From Bacillota bacterium (GTDB taxonomy: Bacteria; Bacillota; Clostridia; Lachnospirales; Cellulosilyticaceae): a stretch of DNA of 7,352 bases. The DNA is taken from NCBI GenBank assembly GCA_023457875.1, contig JAEXBC010000262.1, positions 1 to 7,352 on the forward strand. The letters are read 5' to 3'. Under the pieces are notes generated by a model. The model searched no databases and was not told the origin of the DNA. It saw only the letters and a program-made list of their open reading frames with translations. The position numbers were made by a program, and so were the translations under genes. Each line of letters opens with the position of its first letter. Within the stretch, counting starts at the first letter, position 1. Of this stretch, positions 1-6,590 are shown piece after piece.

Positions 1-491
1 CCCATATTCTTGCTGAAATAGTAGGCTATGGCGCAACAGGTGATGCCCATCATATTACTCTTCCAGCACCAGGAGGTGAAGGTGGTGCTAGGGCGATGCA
101 AGAAGCCATCCATGAAGCGGGCATTACACCAAGTGATATTGACTATATTAATGCCCATGGCACAAGTACCCATTATAACGATTTATATGAGACAATGGCG
201 ATTAAAACTGTTTTTGGTGAAGATACCAAGGTGGCTATTAGTTCAACTAAATCCATGACAGGACATCTTTTAGGCGGGGCAGGAGCAATTGAGGCCATTG
301 CCATTATTAAAGCAGTACAAGATGACTTTATACCTCCTACCATTGGGTATAAAGAAGCAGATGAGGAATGTGATTTAGATTATGTTCCAAATAAGGGAAG
401 AGAAAAGAAGGTCACCTATGCCCTTAGTAATTCTCTTGGATTTGGTGGGCATAACGGAACCATTATTGTGAAGAAGTGGGAGGAAGCATAA
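1..491 (+). CDS. fabF: 3-oxoacyl-ACP synthase II FabF (KAS II), C-terminal part
   Basis: The gene enters from the left edge, read in the frame starting at base 3, and gives the last 162 residues. FabF condenses malonyl-ACP with a growing acyl-ACP in the cytosol, the chain-elongating Claisen step of type II fatty-acid synthesis. Two active-site histidines are visible: the NAHGTST block (bases about 153-173) and the [15 protein letters not shown] block (about 243-287). The gating-loop motif GFGGHN lies near the end. The nucleophilic cysteine would lie upstream, outside the window. The ending IIVKKWEEA is normal, so the 3' end is intact. Its TAA at 489-491 directly abuts the accB ATG, implying translational coupling. 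The general KAS fold is certain; FabF rather than FabB rests on the motif wording and the Firmicutes operon order. Confidence 0.96.
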   Translation, partial: HILAEIVGYGATGDAHHITLPAPGGEGGARAMQEAIHEAGITPSDIDYINAHGTSTHYNDLYETMAIKTVFGEDTKVAISSTKSMTGHLLGGAGAIEAIAIIKAVQDDFIPPTIGYKEADEECDLDYVPNKGREKKVTYALSNSLGFGGHNGTIIVKKWEEA

Positions 492-953
492 ATGGAAATA
501 GCTGTCGTTAAAGAATTAATTCAGGCCTTTAGTGAGGCTGGGCTTACGCATTTGTCTATCACCTGTGAGGATTTTGAACTTGAACTTGGTAAAGAACAAG
601 CTCAAATGGTACCACTAAGTACTATGATGCCACAACAGGTAAATCCTACTATGGCACCTATGCCTCAAGCTATATTGCAAACAACTGAGAAGGGCTCATC
701 TGAACAGGGAAAAACTTCATCTAAAGTAATTGTAGCTCCTATGGTAGGCACCTTCTATGCTGCATCTAGTCCTAATGCCAAGCCTCTTGTAAAGGTAGGC
801 TCTGTGGTTAAAAAGGGTGACGTGGTTTGTATCATAGAGGCGATGAAATTGATGAACGAGGTTGAAGCTGAGGAAGATGGAGAAATTGTTGAGATTTTAG
901 TAAAAAATGAAGAAATGGTGGAATACAATCAGCCTCTCTTTGTTTTGAAATAA
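492..953 (+). CDS. accB: Biotin carboxyl carrier protein of acetyl-CoA carboxylase (AccB/BCCP)
   Basis: The 153-residue BCCP carries the biotin that shuttles CO2 from AccC to the AccDA carboxyltransferase. Residues 1-35 form the N-terminal helical segment, residues about 36-77 are a flexible linker rich in Met, Pro and Gln, and residues 78-153 are the biotinyl/lipoyl fold. The biotinylation motif EAMKLM is present, with Lys119 as the predicted biotinyl-lysine. The stretch VGTFYAASSPNAKPLV (residues 85-100) is the 'thumb' typical of true acetyl-CoA carboxylase BCCPs rather than decarboxylase or pyruvate carboxylase domains. The start is set by GGGAGG at 478-483 inside fabF, 8 nt before the ATG, which follows the fabF stop with no gap. 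Length is close to the E. coli protein (156 residues). Nothing is missing. Confidence 0.97.
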   Translation: MEIAVVKELIQAFSEAGLTHLSITCEDFELELGKEQAQMVPLSTMMPQQVNPTMAPMPQAILQTTEKGSSEQGKTSSKVIVAPMVGTFYAASSPNAKPLVKVGSVVKKGDVVCIIEAMKLMNEVEAEEDGEIVEILVKNEEMVEYNQPLFVLK

Positions 954-965
954 AGGAGAAATAAG

Positions 966-1388
966 ATGTTAAATACCAAGCAAATTATGGAGATTATTCC
1001 TCACCGCTATCCCTTTCTCTTAGTAGACCAAGCTGAGTTATTAGAGGAGGGAATGGGTGCAATCGGTTATAAAAACGTAACCATTAATGAGCCCTTTTTC
1101 CAAGGACATTTTCCAATAGAGCCTGTTATGCCAGGGGTACTTATTGTAGAAGCCCTGGCTCAAGTAGGTGCTATTGCCTTGCTTTCACAAGAAGCCTATA
1201 AGGGGAAAATTGCTTATTTTGGAGGTATTAAAGAGGCAAAATTTAGGGGTAAAGTGTTTCCCGGAGATCGACTTATGTTAGAATGCCAGATTATTAAGCA
1301 AAAGGGACCTATTGGAATAGGTAAGGCACTCGCAAGTGTTGAGGGAAAAAAGGTATGTGAAGCTGAGCTAATGTTTGCTATTGGCTAA
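966..1388 (+). CDS. fabZ: 3-hydroxyacyl-ACP dehydratase FabZ
   Basis: The 140-residue hotdog-fold enzyme removes water from 3-hydroxyacyl-ACP to give trans-2-enoyl-ACP in the elongation cycle. The family opening [12 protein letters not shown] (residues 10-21) is present. The catalytic pair is His48 in [11 protein letters not shown] and Glu62 in VEALAQVGA, with the usual 13-residue separation. Length is standard for FabZ, and the absence of the longer N-terminal region and different active-site wording argues against FabA. AAAGGAG at 952-958 lies 7 nt before the ATG and overlaps the accB stop region. Its position between accB and accC is the normal Firmicutes arrangement, so FabZ is co-produced with the carboxylase that supplies malonyl units. 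No internal promoter was seen. Confidence 0.97.
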   Translation: MLNTKQIMEIIPHRYPFLLVDQAELLEEGMGAIGYKNVTINEPFFQGHFPIEPVMPGVLIVEALAQVGAIALLSQEAYKGKIAYFGGIKEAKFRGKVFPGDRLMLECQIIKQKGPIGIGKALASVEGKKVCEAELMFAIG

Positions 1389-1404
1389 TAGGAGGTGATA
1401 GAGG

Positions 1405-2775
1405 ATGATAAAAAAAATACTTATTGCTAATCGTGGAGAAATCGCTGTACGTATTATTAGAGCCTGTCAGGAAATGGGCATTGCAACAGTTGCTGTTTAT
1501 TCTACAGCTGATGAGGAAGCCCTTCACGTTGAATTGGCAGATGAGGCTGTATGTATAGGAAGTCCTCTTCCAAAAAATAGTTACCTTAACATCCAAAATA
1601 TTATTAGTGCAGCAGTACTCACGGGCTGTGATGCACTTCATCCAGGCTTTGGCTTTTTATCAGAAAACGCCAAGTTTGCAGATATATGTGAGAAGTGTGG
1701 CATTATTTTTATTGGACCTAACAGTGAAATGATCAGTTTAATGGGAGATAAGGCTAAGGCTAGAGAGATGATGATTTTAGCAGACGTACCCGTTGTACCT
1801 GGTTCAGAGGGAGCCATTGAAACAGCCGAAAAGGCTATAGAAATTGCAGCTAAAATAGGTTATCCAGTTATTTTAAAAGCTTCTGCTGGTGGCGGAGGTA
1901 GGGGGATGCGTATTGTCTGGAAAGAACAGGAGTTAAAAAAGGCATTTGATGCTGCCAGTAGTGAAGCACAAAATGCCTTTGGAGATGGTACGATGTACAT
2001 CGAAAAATACATTCAAAAGCCACGCCATATCGAATTTCAAATTTTAGGCGATGCTTATGGCCATGTGGTCCATTTAGGCGAAAGAGACTGTTCTTTGCAG
2101 CGCAGACATCAAAAAGTGATGGAGGAAGCACCTTCACCTTTTTTAAGTGAGAGCCTAAGAAAACAAATGGGTGAAGTGGCTGTAAGAGCCGCCAAGGCTG
2201 TAAATTATAAGAATGCAGGGACAATAGAGTTTATTGTAGATCAATCAGGGACCTTTTATTTTATTGAAATGAATACTCGTATTCAAGTAGAGCATCCCAT
2301 CACAGAAATGATTACAGGAATTGACCTAATCAAAGAGCAGATAAAGATTGCAGCAGGAGAAAAGCTTTCCTTTAAGCAAGAGGATATTCATTTTAAAGGT
2401 CATGCCATTGAATGCCGTATTAACGCAGAAAACCCAGGAGAGGGCTTTAAGCCTTGTGCGGGAACCATAATGGAGCTTCATTTTCCAGGAGGTCGTGGTG
2501 TAAGGGTGGAGTCTGCCATTTATGAAGGCTATAAGGTGCCTCCTGTATATGATTCCATGTTAGCGAAGCTCATTAGCTATGGAGATAACAGGCAAGAAGC
2601 CATTGCTATTATGAAGCGTGCCTTAGGTGAGGTCATCATCGAAGGCTTAGAAACAAATGCACTTTTTGAATATCAACTGATTAATGACCCTGCTTTTGCG
2701 GAGGGCAACTTTGATACATCCTTTATTGAAACCAACCTAGAGAAAATTTTAGGAGGTTATGAAGATGAAGCTTAA
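1405..2775 (+). CDS. accC: Acetyl-CoA carboxylase biotin carboxylase subunit (AccC)
   Basis: The 456-residue ATP-grasp enzyme carboxylates the biotin on AccB using bicarbonate and ATP. The N-terminal domain opens with [17 protein letters not shown], followed by [10 protein letters not shown] (residues 79-88). The ATP-grasp region has Lys116 in MGDK, Lys158 in ILKAS and the Gly-rich loop AGGGGRGM (161-168). Further active-site residues are His208 in PRHIEFQ, Lys237 in RRHQKV, Glu275, Glu288, Arg292 in [11 protein letters not shown] and Glu296, close to the E. coli numbering. There is no biotinyl or carboxyltransferase domain after residue 450, so this is the stand-alone bacterial subunit and not pyruvate carboxylase. 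The ribosome binding site GGAGGTGAT (1391-1399) is an excellent match to the 16S tail, 5 nt before the ATG. The last bases overlap the start of accD. Confidence 0.98.
   Translation: MIKKILIANRGEIAVRIIRACQEMGIATVAVYSTADEEALHVELADEAVCIGSPLPKNSYLNIQNIISAAVLTGCDALHPGFGFLSENAKFADICEKCGIIFIGPNSEMISLMGDKAKAREMMILADVPVVPGSEGAIETAEKAIEIAAKIGYPVILKASAGGGGRGMRIVWKEQELKKAFDAASSEAQNAFGDGTMYIEKYIQKPRHIEFQILGDAYGHVVHLGERDCSLQRRHQKVMEEAPSPFLSESLRKQMGEVAVRAAKAVNYKNAGTIEFIVDQSGTFYFIEMNTRIQVEHPITEMITGIDLIKEQIKIAAGEKLSFKQEDIHFKGHAIECRINAENPGEGFKPCAGTIMELHFPGGRGVRVESAIYEGYKVPPVYDSMLAKLISYGDNRQEAIAIMKRALGEVIIEGLETNALFEYQLINDPAFAEGNFDTSFIETNLEKILGGYEDEA
2751..2756 (+). promoter_or_regulatory. Ribosome binding site deciding the accD start
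   Basis: AGGAGG lies within the last codons of accC. It is 2 nt from the first in-frame ATG (2759) and 8 nt from the second (2765). Normal spacing favours the second ATG, so the protein should begin MKLKGF rather than MKMKLKGF. Placing the site inside accC also ties accD translation to that of accC. Confidence 0.75.
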
Positions 2776-3619
2776 AGGTTTTATTAAAAAGAAACCCAAA
2801 TATGCAACAGCAACTACAAAACCAGCAACTACCTCAGTACCAGAGGGGATTTATGTACAATGTCCTAAGTGCAAGGCAAATATATATCGTCCTGATTTAA
2901 AAATTAATCTTGGAGTTTGCCCACAATGTGGTTATCATTATCCACTATCTGCTAGGTCAAGATTAAGTGCAATTGTGGATAAAAATAGCTTTCATGAGCT
3001 AGATAGCGAACTTAAGTCTGTTAACCCGCTTCACTTTTCAGGTTACCAAGAGAAGTTAGAAAAGTATCAAGAAAAGACACAGCAAAACGAAGCGGTTCTA
3101 ACAGGTGTAGGGCAAATAGAGGGGCAAGAAACGGCTATTGCGATTATGGATTCAAGCTTTATGATGGGGAGTATGGGTTCAGTAGTAGGGGAAAAAGTGA
3201 CAAGAGTAATAGAGTATGCTACGGCCCATAGGTTACCCCTCATCATTTTTACAGCATCAGGAGGAGCAAGAATGCAGGAGGGGATTTTCTCTTTGATGCA
3301 AATGGCAAAAACAAGTGCTGCACTAGCGAAGCATGATGAGGCTGGACTACTCTATATAAGTGTTTTGACAGATCCCACCACAGGTGGTGTGACGGCAAGT
3401 TTTGCCACCTTAGGTGATGTGATTATTGCTGAGCCAGGTGCACTTGTGGGCTTTGCAGGTCCTCGAGTTATTGAGCAAACCATTCACCAAAAGTTACCTG
3501 AAGGCTTTCAAAGGGCTGAATTTTTACTAGAGCATGGTCAAATAGACTGTATTGTAAATCGTTTTGACTTAAAGAGAACCCTAGCCCAATTGCTTAGGCT
3601 GCATAGTGAGGAGGAATAA
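2765..3619 (+). CDS. accD: Acetyl-CoA carboxylase carboxyltransferase subunit beta (AccD)
   Basis: The beta half of the carboxyltransferase, which with AccA moves CO2 from carboxybiotin to acetyl-CoA, giving malonyl-CoA. The N-terminal zinc ribbon is intact: CPKC and, 14 residues later, CPQC (Cys33, 36, 52, 55 from the chosen start). The crotonase-type core follows, with SGGARMQEG and the Gly-Gly motif in [12 protein letters not shown], then [15 protein letters not shown]. It has 284 residues, slightly shorter than E. coli AccD (304). Two in-frame ATGs exist. The one at 2759 lies only 2 nt after AGGAGG (2751-2756), too close, whereas 2765 gives 8 nt, so I chose 2765. Overlap with accC is 11 nt. 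A basic, Lys/Thr-rich N-terminal tail (residues about 1-24) precedes the zinc ribbon. Confidence 0.97.
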   Translation: MKLKGFIKKKPKYATATTKPATTSVPEGIYVQCPKCKANIYRPDLKINLGVCPQCGYHYPLSARSRLSAIVDKNSFHELDSELKSVNPLHFSGYQEKLEKYQEKTQQNEAVLTGVGQIEGQETAIAIMDSSFMMGSMGSVVGEKVTRVIEYATAHRLPLIIFTASGGARMQEGIFSLMQMAKTSAALAKHDEAGLLYISVLTDPTTGGVTASFATLGDVIIAEPGALVGFAGPRVIEQTIHQKLPEGFQRAEFLLEHGQIDCIVNRFDLKRTLAQLLRLHSEEE

Positions 3620-3621
3620 AA

Positions 3622-4569
3622 ATGGAGGATATTTCATCTCGTCTTGAAACCATTTACGAAGCCATTGATGGGCTTAAAAAGCTTGAGCTGACAGAGGAAC
3701 TTTCTAGTGAAATTTCTAGGCTTGAAAAGGTTGCGGTAAAACTGCAAAAAAAAGCAAGCAGCGAAGATAGTGCTTGGGACAAGGTGGTTTTAGCTAGAAA
3801 ACTAGAAAGACCAAGGAGCCGCTTTTATATAGAAACCATTGCTACTGAATTTATAGAGTGTCACGGCGATCGCAGCTTTAGAGATGATCCTGCTATCATT
3901 GGCGGGATAGGAAAGATAGGTAAGCATACTGTAACTATCATTGCACAAAATAAAGGCAATTCTTCAAAAGAAAATATGGCAGCTAACTTCGGTATGCCAC
4001 ATCCTGAAGGCTACCGCAAGGCACTTAGATTGATGAAGCAAGCTGAAAAATTTCATAGACCTGTTATTTGTCTAATAGATACCCCAGGCGCATACTGCGG
4101 TTTGGGAGCAGAGGAAAGAGGTCAAGGAGAAGCCATCGCAAGAAATTTGATGGAGATGGCACGACTTCGTACACCTGTTATTTCTGGTGTGATTGGAGAA
4201 GGCGGAAGCGGAGGAGCCCTCGCCTTAGCCGTTGCCGATAAAGTCTTTATGCAGCAAAATACGATTTATTCTATTCTTTCACCAGAGGGCTTTGCAAGCA
4301 TTCTCTGGAAGGATGCTTCAAGAGCAAAGGAAGCAGCTCATGAAATGAAGATTACTGCCCAAGATTTACTTTCTTTTGGCATCATCGATGATATCATTCA
4401 AGAGCCATTAGGTGGTGCACATAAAGAACCCCTAAAGGCAGCAGAAACCATCAAGCAATATCTCATTGCTACCCTTGATGAACTCACAGAAGATAATATA
4501 GAAGCTTTATTAGATAAGCGCTACGCGCGCTTTAGAAAATATGGAGAGTTTGAGCAAGGAATGATTTAA
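3622..4569 (+). CDS. accA: Acetyl-CoA carboxylase carboxyltransferase subunit alpha (AccA)
   Basis: The 315-residue alpha subunit pairs with AccD in the A2B2 carboxyltransferase. An N-terminal helical, charged segment (residues 1-50) is followed by the family signature: ARKLERPRSRFYIE, then FIECHGDRSFRDDPAIIGG, then NFGMPHPEGYRKALRLM and LIDTPGAYCGLGAEERGQ. The glycine-rich oxyanion segment GEGGSGGALALAVAD and SILSPEGFASILWKD follow. Length is close to E. coli AccA (319). AGGAGG at 3609-3614 lies 7 nt before the ATG, and only 2 nt separate accD and accA, fitting the need for equal subunit amounts. It is the last gene of the operon, with a terminator beginning 18 nt after its stop. No unusual residues noticed. 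Confidence 0.97.
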   Translation: MEDISSRLETIYEAIDGLKKLELTEELSSEISRLEKVAVKLQKKASSEDSAWDKVVLARKLERPRSRFYIETIATEFIECHGDRSFRDDPAIIGGIGKIGKHTVTIIAQNKGNSSKENMAANFGMPHPEGYRKALRLMKQAEKFHRPVICLIDTPGAYCGLGAEERGQGEAIARNLMEMARLRTPVISGVIGEGGSGGALALAVADKVFMQQNTIYSILSPEGFASILWKDASRAKEAAHEMKITAQDLLSFGIIDDIIQEPLGGAHKEPLKAAETIKQYLIATLDELTEDNIEALLDKRYARFRKYGEFEQGMI

Positions 4570-4587
4570 TTTCAAAGACTATTATTG

Positions 4588-4633
4588 AAAAGGTCCCTTT
4601 AAGGTAAAGCTTATCTTAGAAGGATCTTTTTTT
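4588..4633 (+). terminator. Intrinsic terminator of the fatty-acid (fab/acc) operon
   Basis: AAAAGGTCC (4588-4596) pairs with GGATCTTTT (4622-4630), nine pairs with one G-U. Inside it TAAGGTAA (4600-4607) pairs with TTATCTTA (4611-4618) with one wobble around an AGC loop. Together they form one long, nearly continuous hairpin, followed by a run of seven T (4627-4633). It begins 18 nt after the accA stop and separates the operon from the next promoter. Confidence 0.88.
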
Positions 4634-4642
4634 ACTGTCCTA

Positions 4643-4697
4643 TATGACATTTATTTTTGTCATAAAATATATTTTATTTTAGGTTGAAATTATGACA
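4643..4697 (+). promoter_or_regulatory. Putative operator: repeated TATGACA sites
   Basis: TATGACA occurs exactly at 4643-4649, as its exact inverse complement TGTCATA at 4658-4664 (8-nt spacer), and again directly at 4691-4697. The third copy sits between the -35 and -10 boxes of the cassette promoter. A six-of-seven copy, AATGACA, lies at 4747-4753 against the XRE start codon. XRE repressors encoded beside ImmA peptidases commonly bind such repeats to repress their own promoter. That this XRE protein binds here is inference. Confidence 0.6.
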
Positions 4698-4712
4698 GAA
4701 GAAGAATATACT
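4684..4712 (+). promoter_or_regulatory. Sigma-A type promoter of the XRE-ImmA-PIN cassette
   Basis: The -35 box TTGAAA (4684-4689) and the -10 box TATACT (4707-4712) are separated by exactly 17 nt; each matches consensus at five of six positions. Transcription would start near 4719, leaving a leader of about 35 nt before the XRE ATG at 4754. It lies downstream of the accA terminator, so the cassette has its own transcription. A copy of TATGACA inside the spacer would place a bound repressor directly over polymerase. Confidence 0.8.
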
Positions 4713-4740
4713 ATTATTAGGTTATAGGTGTGAAAAAGAA

Positions 4741-4746
4741 TGGAGG
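4741..4746 (+). promoter_or_regulatory. Ribosome binding site deciding the XRE start
   Basis: TGGAGG lies 7 nt before the ATG at 4754 and only 1 nt before the in-frame ATG at 4748. An in-frame GTG at 4730 lies upstream of this site, about 11 nt from the predicted transcription start, with no ribosome binding site of its own. The ATG at 4754 is therefore the best start, giving a protein that begins MEDINV. Confidence 0.75.
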
Positions 4747-4753
4747 AATGACA

Positions 4754-5092
4754 ATGGAGGATATCAATGTAATCATTGGGCATAGATTAAAAGAACTTAG
4801 AAAAGGAAAATTAACACAAGAACAGTTGGCGAAATATTTGGAAGTAGATCAAAGTATGATTACAAAACTAGAGAATGGTACCAGAAGCTTAAATACTACA
4901 CTGATAGAAAAAATCTGTAATCTCTTCGGATGTACAGAAGAATATTTAGTTGGAGAAAGTGAAGAATATATCCCATTAAATTTTGCATTTAGGTCTAATG
5001 CAATTCAGGTTGAAGATTTGGAAAGCATTGCGGTAATTAATAAAATTGCAATGAATCTAAAATTCATGAACGAAGTGATGGGAGGCGAGTAA
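4754..5092 (+). CDS. XRE-family helix-turn-helix regulator, ImmR-like
   Basis: A 112-residue DNA-binding protein. Residues about 7-66 form a Cro/C1-type HTH: IIGHRLKELRKGKLTQEQLAKYL, then the recognition-helix region VDQSMITKLENGTRSLN, ending GCTEEYLVG. The C-terminal part, LNFAFRSNAIQVEDLESIA (residues 75-93) with INKIAMNL, is the type of tail found on XRE regulators encoded next to ImmA/IrrE peptidases. In characterised ICEBs1-type pairs that regulator is a repressor cleaved by its peptidase. By analogy this is the repressor and likely antitoxin-side component of the cassette, acting on the TATGACA sites upstream. Only one base separates its TAA from the TTG of the peptidase gene, and the peptidase ribosome binding site lies in its last codons. 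Role is inferred; fold is secure. Confidence 0.9.
   Translation: MEDINVIIGHRLKELRKGKLTQEQLAKYLEVDQSMITKLENGTRSLNTTLIEKICNLFGCTEEYLVGESEEYIPLNFAFRSNAIQVEDLESIAVINKIAMNLKFMNEVMGGE
5081..5085 (+). promoter_or_regulatory. Ribosome binding site supporting a TTG start
   Basis: GGAGG lies 8 nt before TTG at 5094 and inside the last codons of the XRE gene. The next in-frame methionine (residue 100) lies beyond the HELYH motif and would destroy the enzyme, so the TTG start is strongly favoured. Confidence 0.8.
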
Positions 5093-5093
5093 A

Positions 5094-5846
5094 TTGAGAA
5101 CAGATCAAGAATTAAATTCGTTAGCACTGAAAACCAGGCGAGAGTGGGGAGAAGATAGCTATTCTCCAATTGATATTTTTGCAATCGTTAATGGATGGAA
5201 AGATAAAAAGATAACCATTGTAAGATATCCACTTTCCACTCGTGTGAGTGGTATATGTACTAAAGTTGAGGATGATATCGTGATATGTATTAACTCTCAA
5301 GCCTCATTAGGAAGACAGAGGTTTACACTTGCTCACGAATTATATCATGTTTTGTATGAAGAGAATTTGTCGAGGGTTATTTGCGAGATGAATATGGGGG
5401 ATGATAAGACTGAATCAGAAAAGGAAGCAGATAGATTTGCTAGTTATTTGCTGATGCCATATGATGCATTGCTGCAATATACAGAAAGAGATAAAGAATG
5501 GACACTGGAAAAGGTTATAGAGGCAGAACAATTTTTTCAAATTAGTCATCAAGCAATGTTATTTAGGCTTGTATTTGATGGTAGGATTTCTAAAGCGCAA
5601 GAAGACTCTTTTAAAAATATTACTGTATCAAAGGAAGCCGCAAGATTAGGATATGGAAGAGAATTGTACTATCCTTCTCCTGAGGGAAAGCAGTATTTTA
5701 CTACTGGGGAATATATAAGAAAAGTTGTGAAGCTATCGGATAAAGATAAAATCTCAGATGGTAAAAAGGATGAGATGCTTTTAGATGCTTTTAGAGCTGA
5801 CATTGTATATAATTTCGATGAGGAGGACTCCCAATTAAATGATTGA
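5094..5846 (+). CDS. ImmA/IrrE-family zinc metallopeptidase with C-terminal extension
   Basis: A 250-residue predicted cytosolic metallopeptidase (COG2856/DUF955 type). The zinc site is complete: RFTLAHELYHVLY gives His81, catalytic Glu82 and His85, and EKEADRFASYLLMP gives Glu111 as the third ligand, followed by the family's ADxFAxxLLMP block. In known members such as ImmA of ICEBs1 and IrrE of Deinococcus, the substrate is the neighbouring XRE repressor; here that would be the protein encoded just upstream. Residues about 165-250 extend beyond the peptidase core, with LGYGRELYYPSPEGK, then YFTTGEYIRKV, then a KISDGKKDEMLLDAFRADIV-type region. I do not recognise a named domain there. Translation starts at TTG. 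The 3' end overlaps the PIN-like gene by 8 nt, implying coupled synthesis. No signal peptide or membrane segment. Confidence 0.9.
   Translation: MRTDQELNSLALKTRREWGEDSYSPIDIFAIVNGWKDKKITIVRYPLSTRVSGICTKVEDDIVICINSQASLGRQRFTLAHELYHVLYEENLSRVICEMNMGDDKTESEKEADRFASYLLMPYDALLQYTERDKEWTLEKVIEAEQFFQISHQAMLFRLVFDGRISKAQEDSFKNITVSKEAARLGYGRELYYPSPEGKQYFTTGEYIRKVVKLSDKDKISDGKKDEMLLDAFRADIVYNFDEEDSQLND
5821..5826 (+). promoter_or_regulatory. Ribosome binding site of the PIN-like gene
   Basis: AGGAGG lies inside the peptidase gene, 12 nt before ATG 5839, which is longer than the 5-9 nt seen for the other genes here. An in-frame TAA at 5836-5838 immediately precedes that ATG, so no earlier start is possible. 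The next ATG (5851) would be 24 nt away. The long spacing may lower expression and make it depend on re-initiation after the peptidase stop at 5844-5846. Confidence 0.6.
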
Positions 5847-6369
5847 TGATATGTTTTTTGACACGGATTGCCTGTCAGCTTTTTTATGGATAAATAATAT
5901 CAATATACTTCAAGAATTGTATGGTGGGAAGATAGTGATTCCCGAACCAGTATATCATGAATTATGTAATCCAAGCATACCACATATTAAGAAAAGAGCA
6001 GATTCATTACTAACTAATAATACTGCAATAGTACAGCAAATAGAAATTGATAAAGAGGAATATAGATTATATCGATCACTATTAAATGGAAGTAAGGAAG
6101 TAAAAGCGATTGGAAAAGGTGAAGCTGCGGGAATAGCATTAGCTAAAGTGTATAAGGGGATATTGGCAAGTAATAATTATCGTGATATTGCACCATATAT
6201 TGAAAAGTATAATCTCAAACACGTGGATACTGGACATATATTAATAGAGGCATTAGAACAAGAAATAATTACTGAAGTAGATGGGAATATAATTTGGCAA
6301 CAAATGATAAGTAAAAATCGTAAGCTACCAGAAGTTAGTTTCTCAGAGTATTTAAAAAAGAGAAGGTAG
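5839..6369 (+). CDS. PIN-like domain protein, putative toxin/ribonuclease
   Basis: A 176-residue protein with a PIN-type layout. The opening strand FFDTDCLSAFLW carries Asp8 and Asp10, IVIPEPVYHELCNP carries Glu41, and the helix GKGEAAGIALA carries Glu95. This is followed by a hydrophobic strand ending ASNNYRDI and then HVDTGHILIEALEQ. PIN proteins are usually Mg2+-dependent ribonucleases, often VapC-type toxins; the motif spacing resembles the DUF3368-like subgroup. Where canonical members have acidic residues after the fourth strand, this protein has Asn112-Asn113, with Asp116 nearby, so its catalytic centre may be altered. The C-terminal 40 residues (IIWQQMISKNRKLPEVSFSEYL) lie past the domain and are unassigned. 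It is last in the XRE-peptidase operon and overlaps the peptidase gene by 8 nt. The fold is likely; nuclease or toxin activity is inference. Confidence 0.7.
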   Translation: MIDDMFFDTDCLSAFLWINNINILQELYGGKIVIPEPVYHELCNPSIPHIKKRADSLLTNNTAIVQQIEIDKEEYRLYRSLLNGSKEVKAIGKGEAAGIALAKVYKGILASNNYRDIAPYIEKYNLKHVDTGHILIEALEQEIITEVDGNIIWQQMISKNRKLPEVSFSEYLKKRR

Positions 6370-6536
6370 GATGTTTAGAGAAAAGCTCTAGTCAAAAAGA
6401 TTATATTTGTTATGGGTTTAAAGAAATAAAAGCAAATACTACGTATAAGCTTATATAGAGGTGAGGGGCCCTATTGTGACTTGCCTAGAAAAAAGTGATT
6501 AGTAAAAAAAGCTTAATATTAGGAGCTGGACAACCA
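6370..6536. other. AT-rich intergenic stretch after the cassette, no gene seen
   Basis: Between the PIN-like stop and the terminator I see only very short open frames, the longest a 13-codon GTG frame at 6461-6502 that I do not call. Two short symmetric elements are present: TAGAG-aaaag-CTCTA (6376-6390) and the perfect 12-bp palindrome TATAAGCTTATA (6444-6455). Neither has a T-run, and neither is recognisable as an insertion-sequence end or attachment site. The stretch probably serves as the 3' untranslated region of the cassette. Confidence 0.5.
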
Positions 6537-6590
6537 AAAAAGCTGTGCTAAGAGACTAAGGCCTTTTAGCACAGCTTTTTGGCGTTTTTA
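6537..6590. terminator. Strong intrinsic terminator, potentially bidirectional
   Basis: AAAAAGCTGTGCTAA (6537-6551) and TTAGCACAGCTTTTT (6566-6580) form a perfect 15-bp inverted repeat, extendable by a G-U and an A-T pair, around a short loop. The flanking A-run and T-run make it usable on both strands. On the + strand it ends the XRE-ImmA-PIN transcript, 167 nt after the last stop codon. Confidence 0.9.

Noticed and set aside
28..258. 76-residue + strand open frame at the left edge
   Set aside because: It overlaps fabF in another frame; the fabF frame carries the clear NAHGTST and GHLLGGAGA motifs and this one has no recognisable features.
1378..1641. 87-residue minus-strand open frame
   Set aside because: It is antisense to the fabZ end and accC start, is Cys/Asn-rich with no domain, and has no ribosome binding site that I can see.
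1868..2224. 118-residue minus-strand open frame
   Set aside because: It is antisense to the ATP-grasp core of accC; its sequence is the shadow of conserved accC codons.
4730..4753. GTG start for the XRE gene, adding eight residues
   Set aside because: It would put the TGGAGG ribosome binding site inside the gene and lacks a site of its own; ATG 4754 has ideal spacing.
4754..5846. XRE plus ImmA pair read as the immunity region of an integrative element or prophage
   Set aside because: No integrase, excisionase, relaxase or phage gene is in the window, and the third gene is PIN-like; the element reading cannot be excluded outside the window but is not supported inside it.
6376..6390. TAGAG-aaaag-CTCTA as a terminator for the PIN-like gene
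   Set aside because: The stem is only five pairs and no T-run follows; the strong terminator at 6537 fits better.
6444..6455. Perfect palindrome TATAAGCTTATA as a possible attachment or regulatory site
   Set aside because: AT-rich palindromes of this length arise by chance in such spacers, and I found no matching copy on the other side of the cassette.
6461..6502. Small 13-codon GTG frame after the PIN-like gene
   Set aside because: It is very short, with no clear ribosome binding site and no recognisable peptide; I cannot separate it from chance.
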